47,281 nt of DNA from a virus, in IMG/VR virus record IMGVR_UViG_3300005753_000031, positions 1 to 47,281 of that record; one strand, 5' to 3'. Shown piece by piece: positions 7,533 through 14,828 of this stretch. Below the pieces are notes generated by a model, which was given only the letters and a program-made list of their open reading frames with translations, did no database searches and was not told where the DNA came from. Numbering within the stretch: position 1 is the first letter of the stretch; every line of letters starts with the position of its first letter. The position numbers and the translations under genes are program-made.

Positions 7533-8749
7533 TATGCCGCCTTACTATAGTCTAAACGAGGTCTAGATATTAAATGAGTTTTACATACACGGTATCCAGC
7601 TGAATCTAATGGATGGTCTATATCTTGTGATTTATCCGGCATACCATTTTTATAGATTTGTTGTTCAAATGCTTCCGTGGTTTGTGGACATTTCTTAGTA
7701 TTGATTTTCATTTCACCACTCATCCATACTGCATTAACTGATTGTACACGTTCTTTAACTAAAGGATTTTTCCTTAATGCACGAACTTCAAATCCTGCTG
7801 CTTTTAATAATTTATGGTCACTGGTTGTTGCTCCAGTTGTATTTCTGCTAGCTCCGGCTGCATCAGGATAAACGATTATACGATGCTCATCATAACGGTC
7901 TTTAATAGCGGCAATGATATCAGGAGTATCATAAAACCCAATAAGCTCATCGACAATATTAAGGCCGTCAACAAATGTCGTTGCAGACATTTTTCCAACA
8001 TTAAAGTCCATACCAAGATGAAGAGGTTCACCTTTTTTAATCTCCCTACTTGTGTTGCATTCCTTTCTATCAAACGCATAATATACTGAGCCTGATACTA
8101 AATTAACGAATTCCCCATTCAAGTAAGCCTTAATCAATTGTTCTGGATATAAGTCTAATAAACCTTGAATATAATCATCTGGTAGATGTGGATTAGAATA
8201 CGTTGACATTTGAACCAGACGAGAATCAGTTAAAGGCTCTTTTTTAAAAAACTTATAGGTGGCCTTGAAGCCCTCTGGAGTTGTTGTAATGAATCTTTGA
8301 TTCTTCTTCCCGTCTGGAAACTTTTGACGCAACCGAGCCGATAATTTATTTATCACTTGAATTGCTTTATCAGTTGGCAGCACATCAAATTCATCTAAGA
8401 ATGCATCGCCTGCTTGCCAACCAATTATCATTTCTGGTCTATTCATTGTTCGGCAAATGATTTTGCCATAACCCTGAATAAAAATATTTTTGGATTGCTT
8501 CTGTATTTTGAACGGTATTCCCATTTCCGTTAATACTTCATGTATGTAAGGAAAGAATATATCACTAATAAGGGAATACGATGGAGCTAGATATGCAACA
8601 TCAATTGATGGATATTTCAGCTTGGTCGCGATAATCCTTGAAACAGCGGCTTGAGTTTTTCCAGAACCGAATCCTGCGACAGCAGCGACATATCTTTCAG
8701 TTGCATGAAAAAAGTCTGACTGAGGGTCTGTTAATGTTATCTCTGGCAT
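7532..8749 (-). CDS. terL: Terminase large subunit (packaging ATPase/nuclease)
   Basis: DNA-packaging motor. The 405-residue protein has Walker A AGFGSGKT (residues 25-32), Walker B AFLDEFD (about 115-121) and the coupling motif FITTTPEG. The RNase H-type nuclease domain follows with Asp motifs GMDFNVG and VYPDAAG, and a late DSAGY. A promoter-like box lies at 8760-8784, so it may have its own late transcript. No homing endonuclease or intron interrupts it. Confidence 0.95.
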   Translation of the reverse strand: MPEITLTDPQSDFFHATERYVAAVAGFGSGKTQAAVSRIIATKLKYPSIDVAYLAPSYSLISDIFFPYIHEVLTEMGIPFKIQKQSKNIFIQGYGKIICRTMNRPEMIIGWQAGDAFLDEFDVLPTDKAIQVINKLSARLRQKFPDGKKNQRFITTTPEGFKATYKFFKKEPLTDSRLVQMSTYSNPHLPDDYIQGLLDLYPEQLIKAYLNGEFVNLVSGSVYYAFDRKECNTSREIKKGEPLHLGMDFNVGKMSATTFVDGLNIVDELIGFYDTPDIIAAIKDRYDEHRIIVYPDAAGASRNTTGATTSDHKLLKAAGFEVRALRKNPLVKERVQSVNAVWMSGEMKINTKKCPQTTEAFEQQIYKNGMPDKSQDIDHPLDSAGYRVCKTHLISRPRLDYSKAA

Positions 8750-8759
8750 AGTTGTCTCA

Positions 8760-8784
8760 TAATTTTAGGCAACTATACCATATA
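8760..8784 (-). promoter_or_regulatory. Late promoter candidate (extended -10) before terL
   Basis: The minus strand carries extended -10 TGGTATAGT (8780-8772). A weak -35 TTTACT lies 17 bases upstream (8800-8795). The 25-base context matches the box at 789-813 at 22 positions. The predicted transcript starts about 16 bases before the terL ATG. A short inverted repeat, TAGTTG...CAACTA, also spans the box and the start region. Confidence 0.55.
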
Positions 8785-8801
8785 ACTAGGTCAGAGTAAA
8801 A

Positions 8802-9182
8802 TTACAAGTCCATCTTATCAACAGCCCACTTGATAAAAATTCTACTATCAACTCTAATGAAACCCCGTTTAATTCCTATATGTTTCGCGCCTATAAGAAA
8901 CTCCCAAGGTTTTCTGTTTTGACGGAATGCGACTACAGGAATTATCTTATCATCATGTGACTTCTTAGCGGCACGATTAACTTGATGCCACCATGAATCT
9001 AAGTTGAGTGATTCACATCTTTTAACTTCAATGTAAAATGGTTCTACATCCATTATATCCGTGCCACCTGAACGCACTTGTTCTAAGTTTCTTGTAGGCA
9101 TTGGTATATTGAAGTTCTTGCATAACCACTTACACAATTCACGTTCACCATTAGCGCCTTTATTTCTTGCCATCTTACTCAT
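8802..9182 (-). CDS. PDDEXK nuclease, putative Holliday junction resolvase
   Basis: A small (126-residue) endonuclease of the archaeal-resolvase-like PDDEXK fold. The active-site pattern is complete: GERELCKWL (Glu), then RSGGTDIMD (Asp), then FYIEVKRCE (Glu-x-Lys). Such enzymes resolve branched DNA before packaging, and its place just before terL fits that role. The ATG overlaps the stop of a 20-residue membrane peptide (ATGA). Confidence 0.75.
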   Translation of the reverse strand: MSKMARNKGANGERELCKWLCKNFNIPMPTRNLEQVRSGGTDIMDVEPFYIEVKRCESLNLDSWWHQVNRAAKKSHDDKIIPVVAFRQNRKPWEFLIGAKHIGIKRGFIRVDSRIFIKWAVDKMDL

Positions 9183-9241
9183 GAGGCTAACCAGAAAATT
9201 AAAGTAATCATTATTAAGAGGAATACATAAATGTCATCCAT
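9179..9241 (-). CDS. 20-residue transmembrane micropeptide
   Basis: A 63-base frame encodes MDDIYVFLLIMITLIFWLAS, almost entirely one membrane span. The start overlaps the preceding stop as TAATG, and the stop overlaps the resolvase start as ATGA, so it is locked into the translation chain on both sides. This double coupling in a tightly packed operon is the main evidence that it is real. Function unknown; a link to membrane or lysis timing is only a guess. Confidence 0.5.
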   Translation of the reverse strand: MDDIYVFLLIMITLIFWLAS

Positions 9242-9462
9242 TATTTTTCTCCATACGGATACAACTTATTTTTCAATCGTATTGCAGTGACTCCATTCAT
9301 TAAATCAGGAATGTATTCATAGTCGCCTGAATCAACTAAAGCCTTCATTATTTCTTTCTGTGCAATAGACTTGCCTTGCCTTCTTGAAACTAGTGGAGTT
9401 ACGAACTTCGGTGCATTATCACAAGGAATCCCGTTGCAATTTAATCCTGCTAATTTACCCAT
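9241..9462 (-). CDS. Small protein of unknown function (73 residues)
   Basis: No family recognised. The N-terminus has LNCNGIPCDN, then a basic region (VSRRQGKSIAQKEIMKAL) and an aromatic stretch (SGDYEYIPDL). It overlaps its upstream neighbour by eight bases and its downstream micropeptide by one. Part of the chain of small genes between the terS candidate and terL. Confidence 0.6.
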   Translation of the reverse strand: MGKLAGLNCNGIPCDNAPKFVTPLVSRRQGKSIAQKEIMKALVDSGDYEYIPDLMNGVTAIRLKNKLYPYGEK

Positions 9463-9745
9463 TTATTTGCCCCTCCATTCTCATTCTTGCTTCAAATAAA
9501 GATTTCTCTAATTCAAGTAACGAAACTCGCTCAATGAAAAAATGAGCGCGAGCCATAACGTATCCTTTTTCAGATAATGAGATGGGCTTGATGCCATTCA
9601 ATTTCACTCTTTCAAATAAGCCCATCTTAAAGCCCTGTTCAATGCCGAGCACATTCATGTTATTTTCTTCCTGATTTCCGTGCCAGAATAATTCAGTTAT
9701 ATTAGTGAATGTCTCAACTTTTACTTCTAAGTTTAAAAATTTCAT
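9455..9745 (-). CDS. Small protein of unknown function (96 residues)
   Basis: No family recognised. The sequence is soluble, with an N-terminal beta-like stretch (MKFLNLEVKVETF) and a C-terminal Glu-rich helix (LLELEKSLFEARMRMEGQ). The start overlaps the stop of the 51-residue gene upstream (ATGA). Overlapping starts on both sides support it as a real gene. Confidence 0.6.
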   Translation of the reverse strand: MKFLNLEVKVETFTNITELFWHGNQEENNMNVLGIEQGFKMGLFERVKLNGIKPISLSEKGYVMARAHFFIERVSLLELEKSLFEARMRMEGQING

Positions 9746-9897
9746 TTTTCAATTACCCCTACTTGTATTGAAAATATGAATTCAATAGGAATACCCTCTA
9801 GTATCGAGAATTGCTTAGCCACATCATGCCAGCTTCCAAAGAATTTCCTTTTGCAAAATTGATTGTTATGGTCTATATATTTTATTACAAATTCCAT
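9742..9897 (-). CDS. Small protein of unknown function (51 residues)
   Basis: A 156-base frame encodes a peptide starting MEFVIKYIDHNNQFCKRKFF and ending IFSIQVGVIEK. Its start is fused to the upstream stop (TAATG) and its stop to the downstream start (ATGA). It fills an otherwise empty gap in the overlapping gene chain. No family recognised. Confidence 0.55.
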   Translation of the reverse strand: MEFVIKYIDHNNQFCKRKFFGSWHDVAKQFSILEGIPIEFIFSIQVGVIEK

Positions 9898-10079
9898 TAT
9901 TTATCTCCAGTTGGTGGAAAACACTCGCTATTTAATCCAGATTCGTATTCACCACATATTCTACAAATTAAGAATCCCTCTTCACACACTAATGAGGCCG
10001 TATTATTCGTTTCGTGCTGAATCTCTTCCTGTGTAAAATCACTGCATTCGTACAATATATGATTATTTACCTTTCTCAT
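9897..10079 (-). CDS. Small Cys-rich, zinc-binding-like protein (60 residues)
   Basis: Five Cys, including CRIC (39-42) and Cys12, Cys32 and Cys53, suggest a small zinc-binding fold. The ribosome site is the AAAACTGGAGAA element that otherwise marks rightward early genes. It lies within the end of the preceding gene, which this one overlaps by 17 bases. Function unknown; a small DNA- or protein-binding regulator is possible. Confidence 0.55.
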   Translation of the reverse strand: MRKVNNHILYECSDFTQEEIQHETNNTASLVCEEGFLICRICGEYESGLNSECFPPTGDK

Positions 10080-10530
10080 CTTTCTTCTCCAGTTTTCTTT
10101 TAGTTGTATTTATTACTAGTGCCTCAAATGATACACCGACTCCACCCTTTTCGTCAACTCCCTTCTTTCCTGTTATCTCCATCATTAAGTCTAATATTTT
10201 CGCATAATCCTTATGACCTTGTTTATCTTTAATTATTTCAACCATTGATTGAATAGTTATGCCTTGCATCTGCAATGGAGTAGCTTCTGCTATTAATTTC
10301 AAAATAATTTTCTGTTCTTTATCAAGCTTGATATTTCTATAAATTATGATTCCTTCATCATAAGTTCCCAAGGCACAGATTTGTTGGAATTGTTTCAATC
10401 TCATGTGCCGTGCGTTCATCCTTTTCAACTTATCACCTTCGTATTCATAAAGGTCTTTAAGTGGATAAAGTCTTTCTTTTTTTCCAATTTCCATTGCAAA
10501 CTCAGTTGGGAAATAATCTTCTAAACTCAT
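10063..10530 (-). CDS. Candidate small terminase subunit
   Basis: A 155-residue soluble protein. It begins MSLEDYFPTEFAMEIGKKER and contains helical segments (KLDKEQKIILKLIAEA). It ends with an Ile/Leu-rich oligomerisation-like helix (YAKILDLMMEITGKKG) and a basic tail. A conserved-looking MMEITG element and the position upstream of terL suggest TerS, but no helix-turn-helix was confirmed and several genes separate it from terL. I chose the ATG at 10530, preceded by GGAG, over an upstream in-frame start at 10593. Confidence 0.5.
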   Translation of the reverse strand: MSLEDYFPTEFAMEIGKKERLYPLKDLYEYEGDKLKRMNARHMRLKQFQQICALGTYDEGIIIYRNIKLDKEQKIILKLIAEATPLQMQGITIQSMVEIIKDKQGHKDYAKILDLMMEITGKKGVDEKGGVGVSFEALVINTTKRKLEKKDEKGK

Positions 10531-10823
10531 TTTACTACTCCGTTTAGCCGTATACAAAAATACACCTGAATACAGGCCGTGTATGTAGCCCAAAGTATAG
10601 CAGCTATGTGGTTTCTTTTAAATAAATACAATATATATATACTATTATTATTACTACTTTTATTTTTTATTGTTTTTTGTGTTTGCTTGTGGGGTATGTA
10701 TTTACCGTAATTTTTTATCGAAAAATCCTGATAGCCAGGCTCTGAAACACTCTTAGGCTGAATACAGTTTTTGTATTTTTTTACGATAAATACAGAAATA
10801 AACGTTTTTGACATTTTAAGCAT
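10527..10823 (-). CDS. Possible coupled gene of unknown function (98 residues)
   Basis: The frame starts seven bases after GGAGG, within the end of the primase gene, and stops in ATGA with the next gene. It stays open through very AT-rich DNA that is full of stops in the other frames. The product is basic and Asn/Ser-rich in the middle, hydrophobic near the end (NHIAAILWATYTACIQVYF). Against it: odd composition, plus repeats and a good promoter within the same stretch. Either a real gene or a regulatory region open by chance. Confidence 0.35.
   Translation of the reverse strand: MLKMSKTFISVFIVKKYKNCIQPKSVSEPGYQDFSIKNYGKYIPHKQTQKTIKNKSSNNNSIYILYLFKRNHIAAILWATYTACIQVYFCIRLNGVVK
10566..10622 (-). 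promoter_or_regulatory. Leftward promoter candidate with overlapping operator-like repeat
   Basis: On the minus strand TTTAAA (10622-10617), a 17-base gap, then TATACT (10599-10594) with an extended TG form a fair sigma70-like promoter for the terS-candidate operon. CTGTATTCAG (10575-10566), a near-palindrome, sits just after the predicted start. An identical copy lies at 10758-10767 and a CTGTATT half copy at 10788-10795. Confidence 0.45.
10758..10795. repeat. Upstream CTGTATT repeat pair
   Basis: Ten bases at 10758-10767 equal those at 10566-10575, and CTGTATTT is repeated at 10795-10788 on the minus strand. Spacing and near-palindromy suggest binding sites for a repressor or activator acting on the promoter at about 10.6 kb. 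Confidence 0.35.
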
Positions 10824-13050
10824 TGCCATTCCTCCATTGTAATAACCGGTACAAATGTTTTATGTTATTGCCCCTGCCATTAATTTCTATTTTTACTTCT
10901 TCAATTATTCCATCTTTAACTAATGCTCTTACGACGCTATCTTTTTGGAATGATGAGAGTTTCAGAACCTTTCTTGAATTCATTATTATTGCTCTAGAAA
11001 CATATTTACCGCCCTTACTGATATTCCCCTTTTCGTTTAATTTTCCATTATCCTGATATTTCTTCAATATTCTTACAATGTCTTTTGCTGCGATATCTTC
11101 TACATGTTCTCCTACAGAATTCGTAAATAGATTAACCGTATACTCACATGAGTTTTCAACGAATATCATATTCCTTTTCATGATTTCCATTGTAACTATC
11201 GGTTCACTTGGATTTTCTGCTACCGCTTCAATCATTGCGTATTTCTTTGCGTTTGGAACTCTTCTATTCCATATTGCTTTTAGTTCGCCTGTTCGTTTAT
11301 CATCACGGCAAGCTTCTTTATAGCAGTATTCTATGACTTCTGCCGGAAACTCAACAATCTTAGGATTATACAATCTAGCAGATGGCATGTTGTAAGTATC
11401 GGAATTAGTCATAGTTTTCGTATTAATCATTTCCTTTAGACTTTCTTTAATTCGCTTAGACAATTTCAATTCGCTGACTTCTCTTAATCTTTTATCTGCA
11501 TACGAATCCGCATTGAATAGCATAAGTCTAGACATGAGGCCAGTAGAAACGAAATTGGCACTAAGACCGTCCAAAATAAGACTAGGAGTAGTGGCAGCGG
11601 AAACAAGAAAATGAGGTGCGTATAATACTTCAGAATCTTCGTCTCCTTTTTTCTTTGCGAGTGCTCGTTCATTTGAAACTCCATTTGATTTTGTGTACAT
11701 CTTTAGAATATAAGAAAACAATCCCATCTTGGCTTGGTTTCCACTTGCTGCTTGTTGCATGAGTTCGCCGATTTCATCCTTAACGAATATCAAGTCATGC
11801 TTATGGCCTAGTGAACGAATTCGTCCATCTAGTCCCTCTTGACTTCCGGCTTCATCGATAACTCCGCGTAACAATGCAGCCATTAGTTTCTTATCATAAC
11901 GAAAACATTGACTAATGACTTCTGGTGTTATGGATATCAATGGGTCTTTACCGACGCCTGATTCGCCGACTGCGACTTGTTGAATATTTAATCGGTCATT
12001 GGTATTCGCTTTATAGTTTCCGCCTGCTATGTATGCAATCGTTTGTCGTGCTGCTAAACTTGCGACCATTAAGTTCGGCTTCCACCATGTTTTCATTATT
12101 GCTCTGGTCAGGTCGCCTAGTACTGTATTCTTTGGTGCAAGAATATCCGCCGATAATTTCGTGGCCTTGACATTCTCTTCTATATCTTCTATCTCTTCGG
12201 CTTCCTCTACTTCTTCATCTATTTTCTTAATGGCTGAGTCAAAGCATTCGTCTAAATGAATTTCATCGAATCTGCTAGAAATATCTATAGCGCGTTTTGC
12301 TTCAACATCATCAAAATTTATATTGCCATAAGCCAACATCATGAACTGAATAAATAGTTCTTTCTTAATTCCTTGGTTCGCCATGCTCATTGCAATGCTA
12401 ATCATGCTTCCATGTAAATCGTTTGTGCTTGTTAATTCTGCAACGGCTGATTGAATATCAAATGTTCCTTCTGAATCAGAAGAGTAATTACTTTTCTTTT
12501 TCTTGGCAGGAGGAAATGCAGTAGTCACCACCTTCCAATCATACTTTTTAGAATTACCGCCGATGACTTTCACACGGAACTTCTTTTTCTTATGGTGATA
12601 TGTTCCTGGAATTCTTAATACGCGACTGATATCCCGTGCGTGATTATCGCAATTGTATTCGTCGACCATTGTCTGCATGACTAAATCGTATTCTTTGAAT
12701 TTCTTGGTTGAAGTTAGCCAATAGTAGTGGAATTTATTAGGTGAGGATTCTATTACAATAGATGGAGATAGCGGCCAATCTGTTACTAGACTTCCGGTTT
12801 TGTCATCTTCAACAAATACAGCGCGAACCCTTTGAACTAAGCTCTTTCTTCGTTGTCTACTTGGGAATTTATTAACAGTGAAGTATATTCCATATCCTGC
12901 TTTGTTTAATTTCCTTATTTCGTCCTTACTTATGTCTTGCTTGAATCTTCTTTCTTCATGTCCATCGTGACCTTTTAAATCATCACCTGCACTGTATTGA
13001 ACTTTATTTATATTCTTGCTAAATAGTTTTAAGAAATCTTGTTGCTTCAT
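10816..13050 (-). CDS. Replication protein: RepB-type primase fused to a helicase-like P-loop domain
   Basis: A two-part replication initiator. The N-terminal third resembles RepB-type primases: RAVFVEDDKTG, then SIVIESSPNKFHYYWLTS and RVLRIPGTYHHKKKKFRVKV. The central and C-terminal parts look like a DUF3987-style helicase with a P-loop-like VGESGVGKDPL and Walker-B-like HDLIFVKDEIGEL. I chose the ATG at 13050, eight bases after AGG; the frame extends to a TTG at 13092, but that codon lies in a hairpin. It is the only replication gene on the minus strand and has its own leftward promoter candidate. Confidence 0.8.
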   Translation of the reverse strand: MKQQDFLKLFSKNINKVQYSAGDDLKGHDGHEERRFKQDISKDEIRKLNKAGYGIYFTVNKFPSRQRRKSLVQRVRAVFVEDDKTGSLVTDWPLSPSIVIESSPNKFHYYWLTSTKKFKEYDLVMQTMVDEYNCDNHARDISRVLRIPGTYHHKKKKFRVKVIGGNSKKYDWKVVTTAFPPAKKKKSNYSSDSEGTFDIQSAVAELTSTNDLHGSMISIAMSMANQGIKKELFIQFMMLAYGNINFDDVEAKRAIDISSRFDEIHLDECFDSAIKKIDEEVEEAEEIEDIEENVKATKLSADILAPKNTVLGDLTRAIMKTWWKPNLMVASLAARQTIAYIAGGNYKANTNDRLNIQQVAVGESGVGKDPLISITPEVISQCFRYDKKLMAALLRGVIDEAGSQEGLDGRIRSLGHKHDLIFVKDEIGELMQQAASGNQAKMGLFSYILKMYTKSNGVSNERALAKKKGDEDSEVLYAPHFLVSAATTPSLILDGLSANFVSTGLMSRLMLFNADSYADKRLREVSELKLSKRIKESLKEMINTKTMTNSDTYNMPSARLYNPKIVEFPAEVIEYCYKEACRDDKRTGELKAIWNRRVPNAKKYAMIEAVAENPSEPIVTMEIMKRNMIFVENSCEYTVNLFTNSVGEHVEDIAAKDIVRILKKYQDNGKLNEKGNISKGGKYVSRAIIMNSRKVLKLSSFQKDSVVRALVKDGIIEEVKIEINGRGNNIKHLYRLLQWRNGNA

Positions 13051-13081
13051 TATTATTTTCCTGTAGTTGATTAAAGTGAAA

Positions 13082-13107
13082 GGCTCCTCCAACTAAGAAA
13101 AGGAGCC
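13082..13107 (-). terminator. Leader hairpin before the primase gene (attenuator candidate)
   Basis: A perfect 7-bp stem (GGCTCCT/AGGAGCC) with a 12-base loop is followed on the minus strand by TTTCACTTTAA. It lies about 40-65 bases after the predicted leftward start and 30 bases before the primase ATG. The T tract is broken, so it may pause or attenuate transcription rather than end it. Confidence 0.4.
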
Positions 13108-13155
13108 CTTCTATTACACCGCACTCCGTCAAGCACAGGGTTGTTATATTACACT

Positions 13156-13183
13156 ATTATATATAGCGAATACAAATTGATAA
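13156..13183 (-). promoter_or_regulatory. Leftward promoter candidate for the primase gene
   Basis: The minus strand shows TTATCA, a 16-base gap, and a perfect TATAAT (13161-13156). The predicted start is about 13149. It faces away from the rightward promoter at 13196-13224, so the two form a divergent control region. Confidence 0.45.
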
Positions 13184-13195
13184 AAATTTTGTAAC

Positions 13196-13224
13196 TTGCA
13201 ATCGTTTTTGCTCTATGCTAATAT
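13196..13224 (+). promoter_or_regulatory. Rightward early promoter candidate
   Basis: TTGCAA, a 17-base gap and TAATAT (13219-13224) lie upstream of the first early gene. The decamer AACTTGCAAT here recurs at about 18347-18356, in the other gene-free region. The leader (13230-13320) contains a CCAATG/CATTGG hairpin (13251-13273) and a relatively G-rich stretch. Confidence 0.45.
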
Positions 13225-13323
13225 ATTAACTCGGTAGCGGTGGTTGGCTTCCAATGTTCTTTCCAGTCATTGGGCTCATAAGTTAATCACTGCTCTTTTA
13301 AAACTGGACAACTGGAACTTAAA

Positions 13324-13614
13324 ATGAAAGAATTACTATTAGAACTATATTCCCTGAAACGACGTGAATTGAAAACTCTCCGTGCTGAGTACTCTGATGA
13401 GAAATTATTGAAGGCACGGAAAAGATTTATAGTTGGAACTATTTCTCGTCCATTAACATTAATTTCGTTATACTATTATATTGATGAACATGGTGACTTT
13501 ATGAATGGAAAGCGCATCCATCAAAAAATAGCAGAAGCTTTTTATAATGGATTGAAAAGTAAGGATAAGTTGCTAGTGCTAGAATATATAGAGGAGTTTG
13601 GAAATGTTGACTAA
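13324..13614 (+). CDS. Early protein of unknown function (96 residues)
   Basis: First gene of the rightward arm. The sequence is highly charged and helical (KRRELKTLRAEYSDEKLLKARKRF), with a hydrophobic patch (LTLISLYYYI). No family recognised. The ribosome site lies in an AAAACTGGACAACTGGAAC leader. Its position suggests an early host-interaction role, without direct evidence. Confidence 0.6.
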   Translation: MKELLLELYSLKRRELKTLRAEYSDEKLLKARKRFIVGTISRPLTLISLYYYIDEHGDFMNGKRIHQKIAEAFYNGLKSKDKLLVLEYIEEFGNVD

Positions 13615-13786
13615 AGAGCAAATTAAAGAGCAGATTGTAATTCTTGGCAGCGAGAAATCAATCGAGCAAATCGTAGAAGAAATTAAACGTCTTGAAGAAG
13701 TTGTTAAGCTTCAGGCTCGCGAAATAGGCAATCTAACAGAGAGAACATTAACAATTGAAAAATGGATTGATGAACTAATACAATAG
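13604..13786 (+). CDS. Small coiled-coil protein (60 residues)
   Basis: Almost wholly heptad-like: IVEEIKRLEEVVKLQAREIGNLTERTLTIEKWI. I chose the ATG at 13604, seven bases after GAGGAG; a TTG at 13598 is a weaker alternative. It overlaps the preceding gene by 11 bases. No family recognised; probably oligomeric. Confidence 0.6.
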   Translation: MLTKEQIKEQIVILGSEKSIEQIVEEIKRLEEVVKLQAREIGNLTERTLTIEKWIDELIQ

Positions 13787-13870
13787 ATGTTTAATGGTAT
13801 TGAAATATTTAAAGAAGAGTCAGGTGGACTATACAAGCTCAAGAAATTCTTAGATAGTTGGAGTAAATAA
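13787..13870 (+). CDS. Tiny early peptide (27 residues)
   Basis: The ATG follows the previous stop directly (TAGATG), and the stop overlaps the next start (TAATG). The peptide is MFNGIEIFKEESGGLYKLKK plus seven residues. Tight coupling on both sides is the only support. Confidence 0.35.
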   Translation: MFNGIEIFKEESGGLYKLKKFLDSWSK

Positions 13871-13938
13871 TGAGGATTGTAAAACTATTAAATCATTTAA
13901 ATGCAATAAGTTCAAGAAGGTTTACTTTACATTACTGA
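13870..13938 (+). CDS. Tiny early peptide (22 residues)
   Basis: A basic peptide (MRIVKLLNHLNAISSRRFTL plus two residues), with GGAG six bases before the start and TAATG overlap with the previous frame. Could be a chance frame. Confidence 0.3.
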   Translation: MRIVKLLNHLNAISSRRFTLHY

Positions 13939-13948
13939 GGGAAATAAT

Positions 13949-14128
13949 ATGTTACCACTAACTAGTAAATTAGGAATAAATATCGTTAGAATATCTCTGG
14001 AAATGATGAGTAGGTTTGATGAGAGTGGCGATTATGCTCAGGACAATTTAGTTAGCTCCATAATGAATGACCTAGAAAAATTAGATAAAGTTATCTCTAA
14101 GAAAATGGAGTCCGAAAATGGCAATTAA
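13949..14128 (+). CDS. Small helical early protein (59 residues)
   Basis: GAGG lies eight bases before the ATG. The helical, charged sequence (RISLEMMSRFDESGDYAQDN, NDLEKLDKVISKKMESEN) overlaps the start of the Sak4-like gene by 11 bases. No family recognised. Placement suggests cotranslation with the recombination genes. Confidence 0.5.
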   Translation: MLPLTSKLGINIVRISLEMMSRFDESGDYAQDNLVSSIMNDLEKLDKVISKKMESENGN

Positions 14129-14825
14129 AATTAAAAGCACAAAGGGTATAGGAAAACGCGGAGTTAAAGTCTGTGTTTACGGAAAATCCGATTCAGGTAA
14201 AACAAGATTATGTGCAACCGCACCGAAACCAATTATATTAAGTAGTGAAGGTGGTCTACTTAGTTTAAAGGATATGAATATTCCATATCTAGAGATAAAA
14301 ACAGTAGATGATATTTACGATGCGCTTGAATATGTTTCTGGTAGAAAAGGGAGAGAGTTTGAATCAATATGTTTAGACTCAATAACAGATATGGCTGAAA
14401 AGATTTTAGCTGACCATATTAAAAATGAAAAAGACCCGCGTAAGGCGTACATGCAAATGGCAAGTGAGGTTAAAGATGTAGTGTGGAAATTTAAAGAAAT
14501 TCGTAAAAAAAATATCATATTAGTCGCTAAGCGCGGGATAATTGAAGAACCAGAAAATGGCGGTGAGCAATACGTACCTCTAATGCCGGGAAGAGCTTTG
14601 ATGGCAGAAAGTTTTTTGCCTTATCAATTTGATGAGGTTTTTTATGCAACTATTAAGAAGAAAGATGGAGGTAAAATGAAAAGAGTATTAATGACCTCAT
14701 CAACACCTGAGTATGAAGCAAAAGATCGTTCTGGTTCTTTAAAAAGAATGGAAGAACCAGACTTAACAGCGATATTTGAAAAGATATCTAATTCAAAATC
14801 TAAAACCAAAAAGAGAAGGAAATAA
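14118..14825 (+). CDS. Sak4-like RecA-family ATPase (single-strand annealing/recombination)
   Basis: A RecA-core ATPase of the phage AAA_24/Sak4 type. Walker A is YGKSDSGKT (21-29), Walker B-like ICLDSITD lies near residue 93, and a Gln/Ser-rich middle precedes KNIILVAKRG. The length (235) is typical. It ends with a strongly basic tail (SKSKTKKRRK). It is followed three bases later by a DUF669 gene; the Sak4-DUF669 pair is a known phage recombination unit. Confidence 0.8.
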   Translation: MAIKIKSTKGIGKRGVKVCVYGKSDSGKTRLCATAPKPIILSSEGGLLSLKDMNIPYLEIKTVDDIYDALEYVSGRKGREFESICLDSITDMAEKILADHIKNEKDPRKAYMQMASEVKDVVWKFKEIRKKNIILVAKRGIIEEPENGGEQYVPLMPGRALMAESFLPYQFDEVFYATIKKKDGGKMKRVLMTSSTPEYEAKDRSGSLKRMEEPDLTAIFEKISNSKSKTKKRRK

Positions 14826-14828
14826 ATA

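Noticed and set aside
11484-11684. Small minus-strand frame inside the primase gene
   Set aside because: It overlaps a well-supported gene in another frame and has no ribosome site.
13050-13092. Primase start at TTG 13092
   Set aside because: That codon lies in a strong hairpin. The ATG at 13050 has a ribosome site at proper distance.
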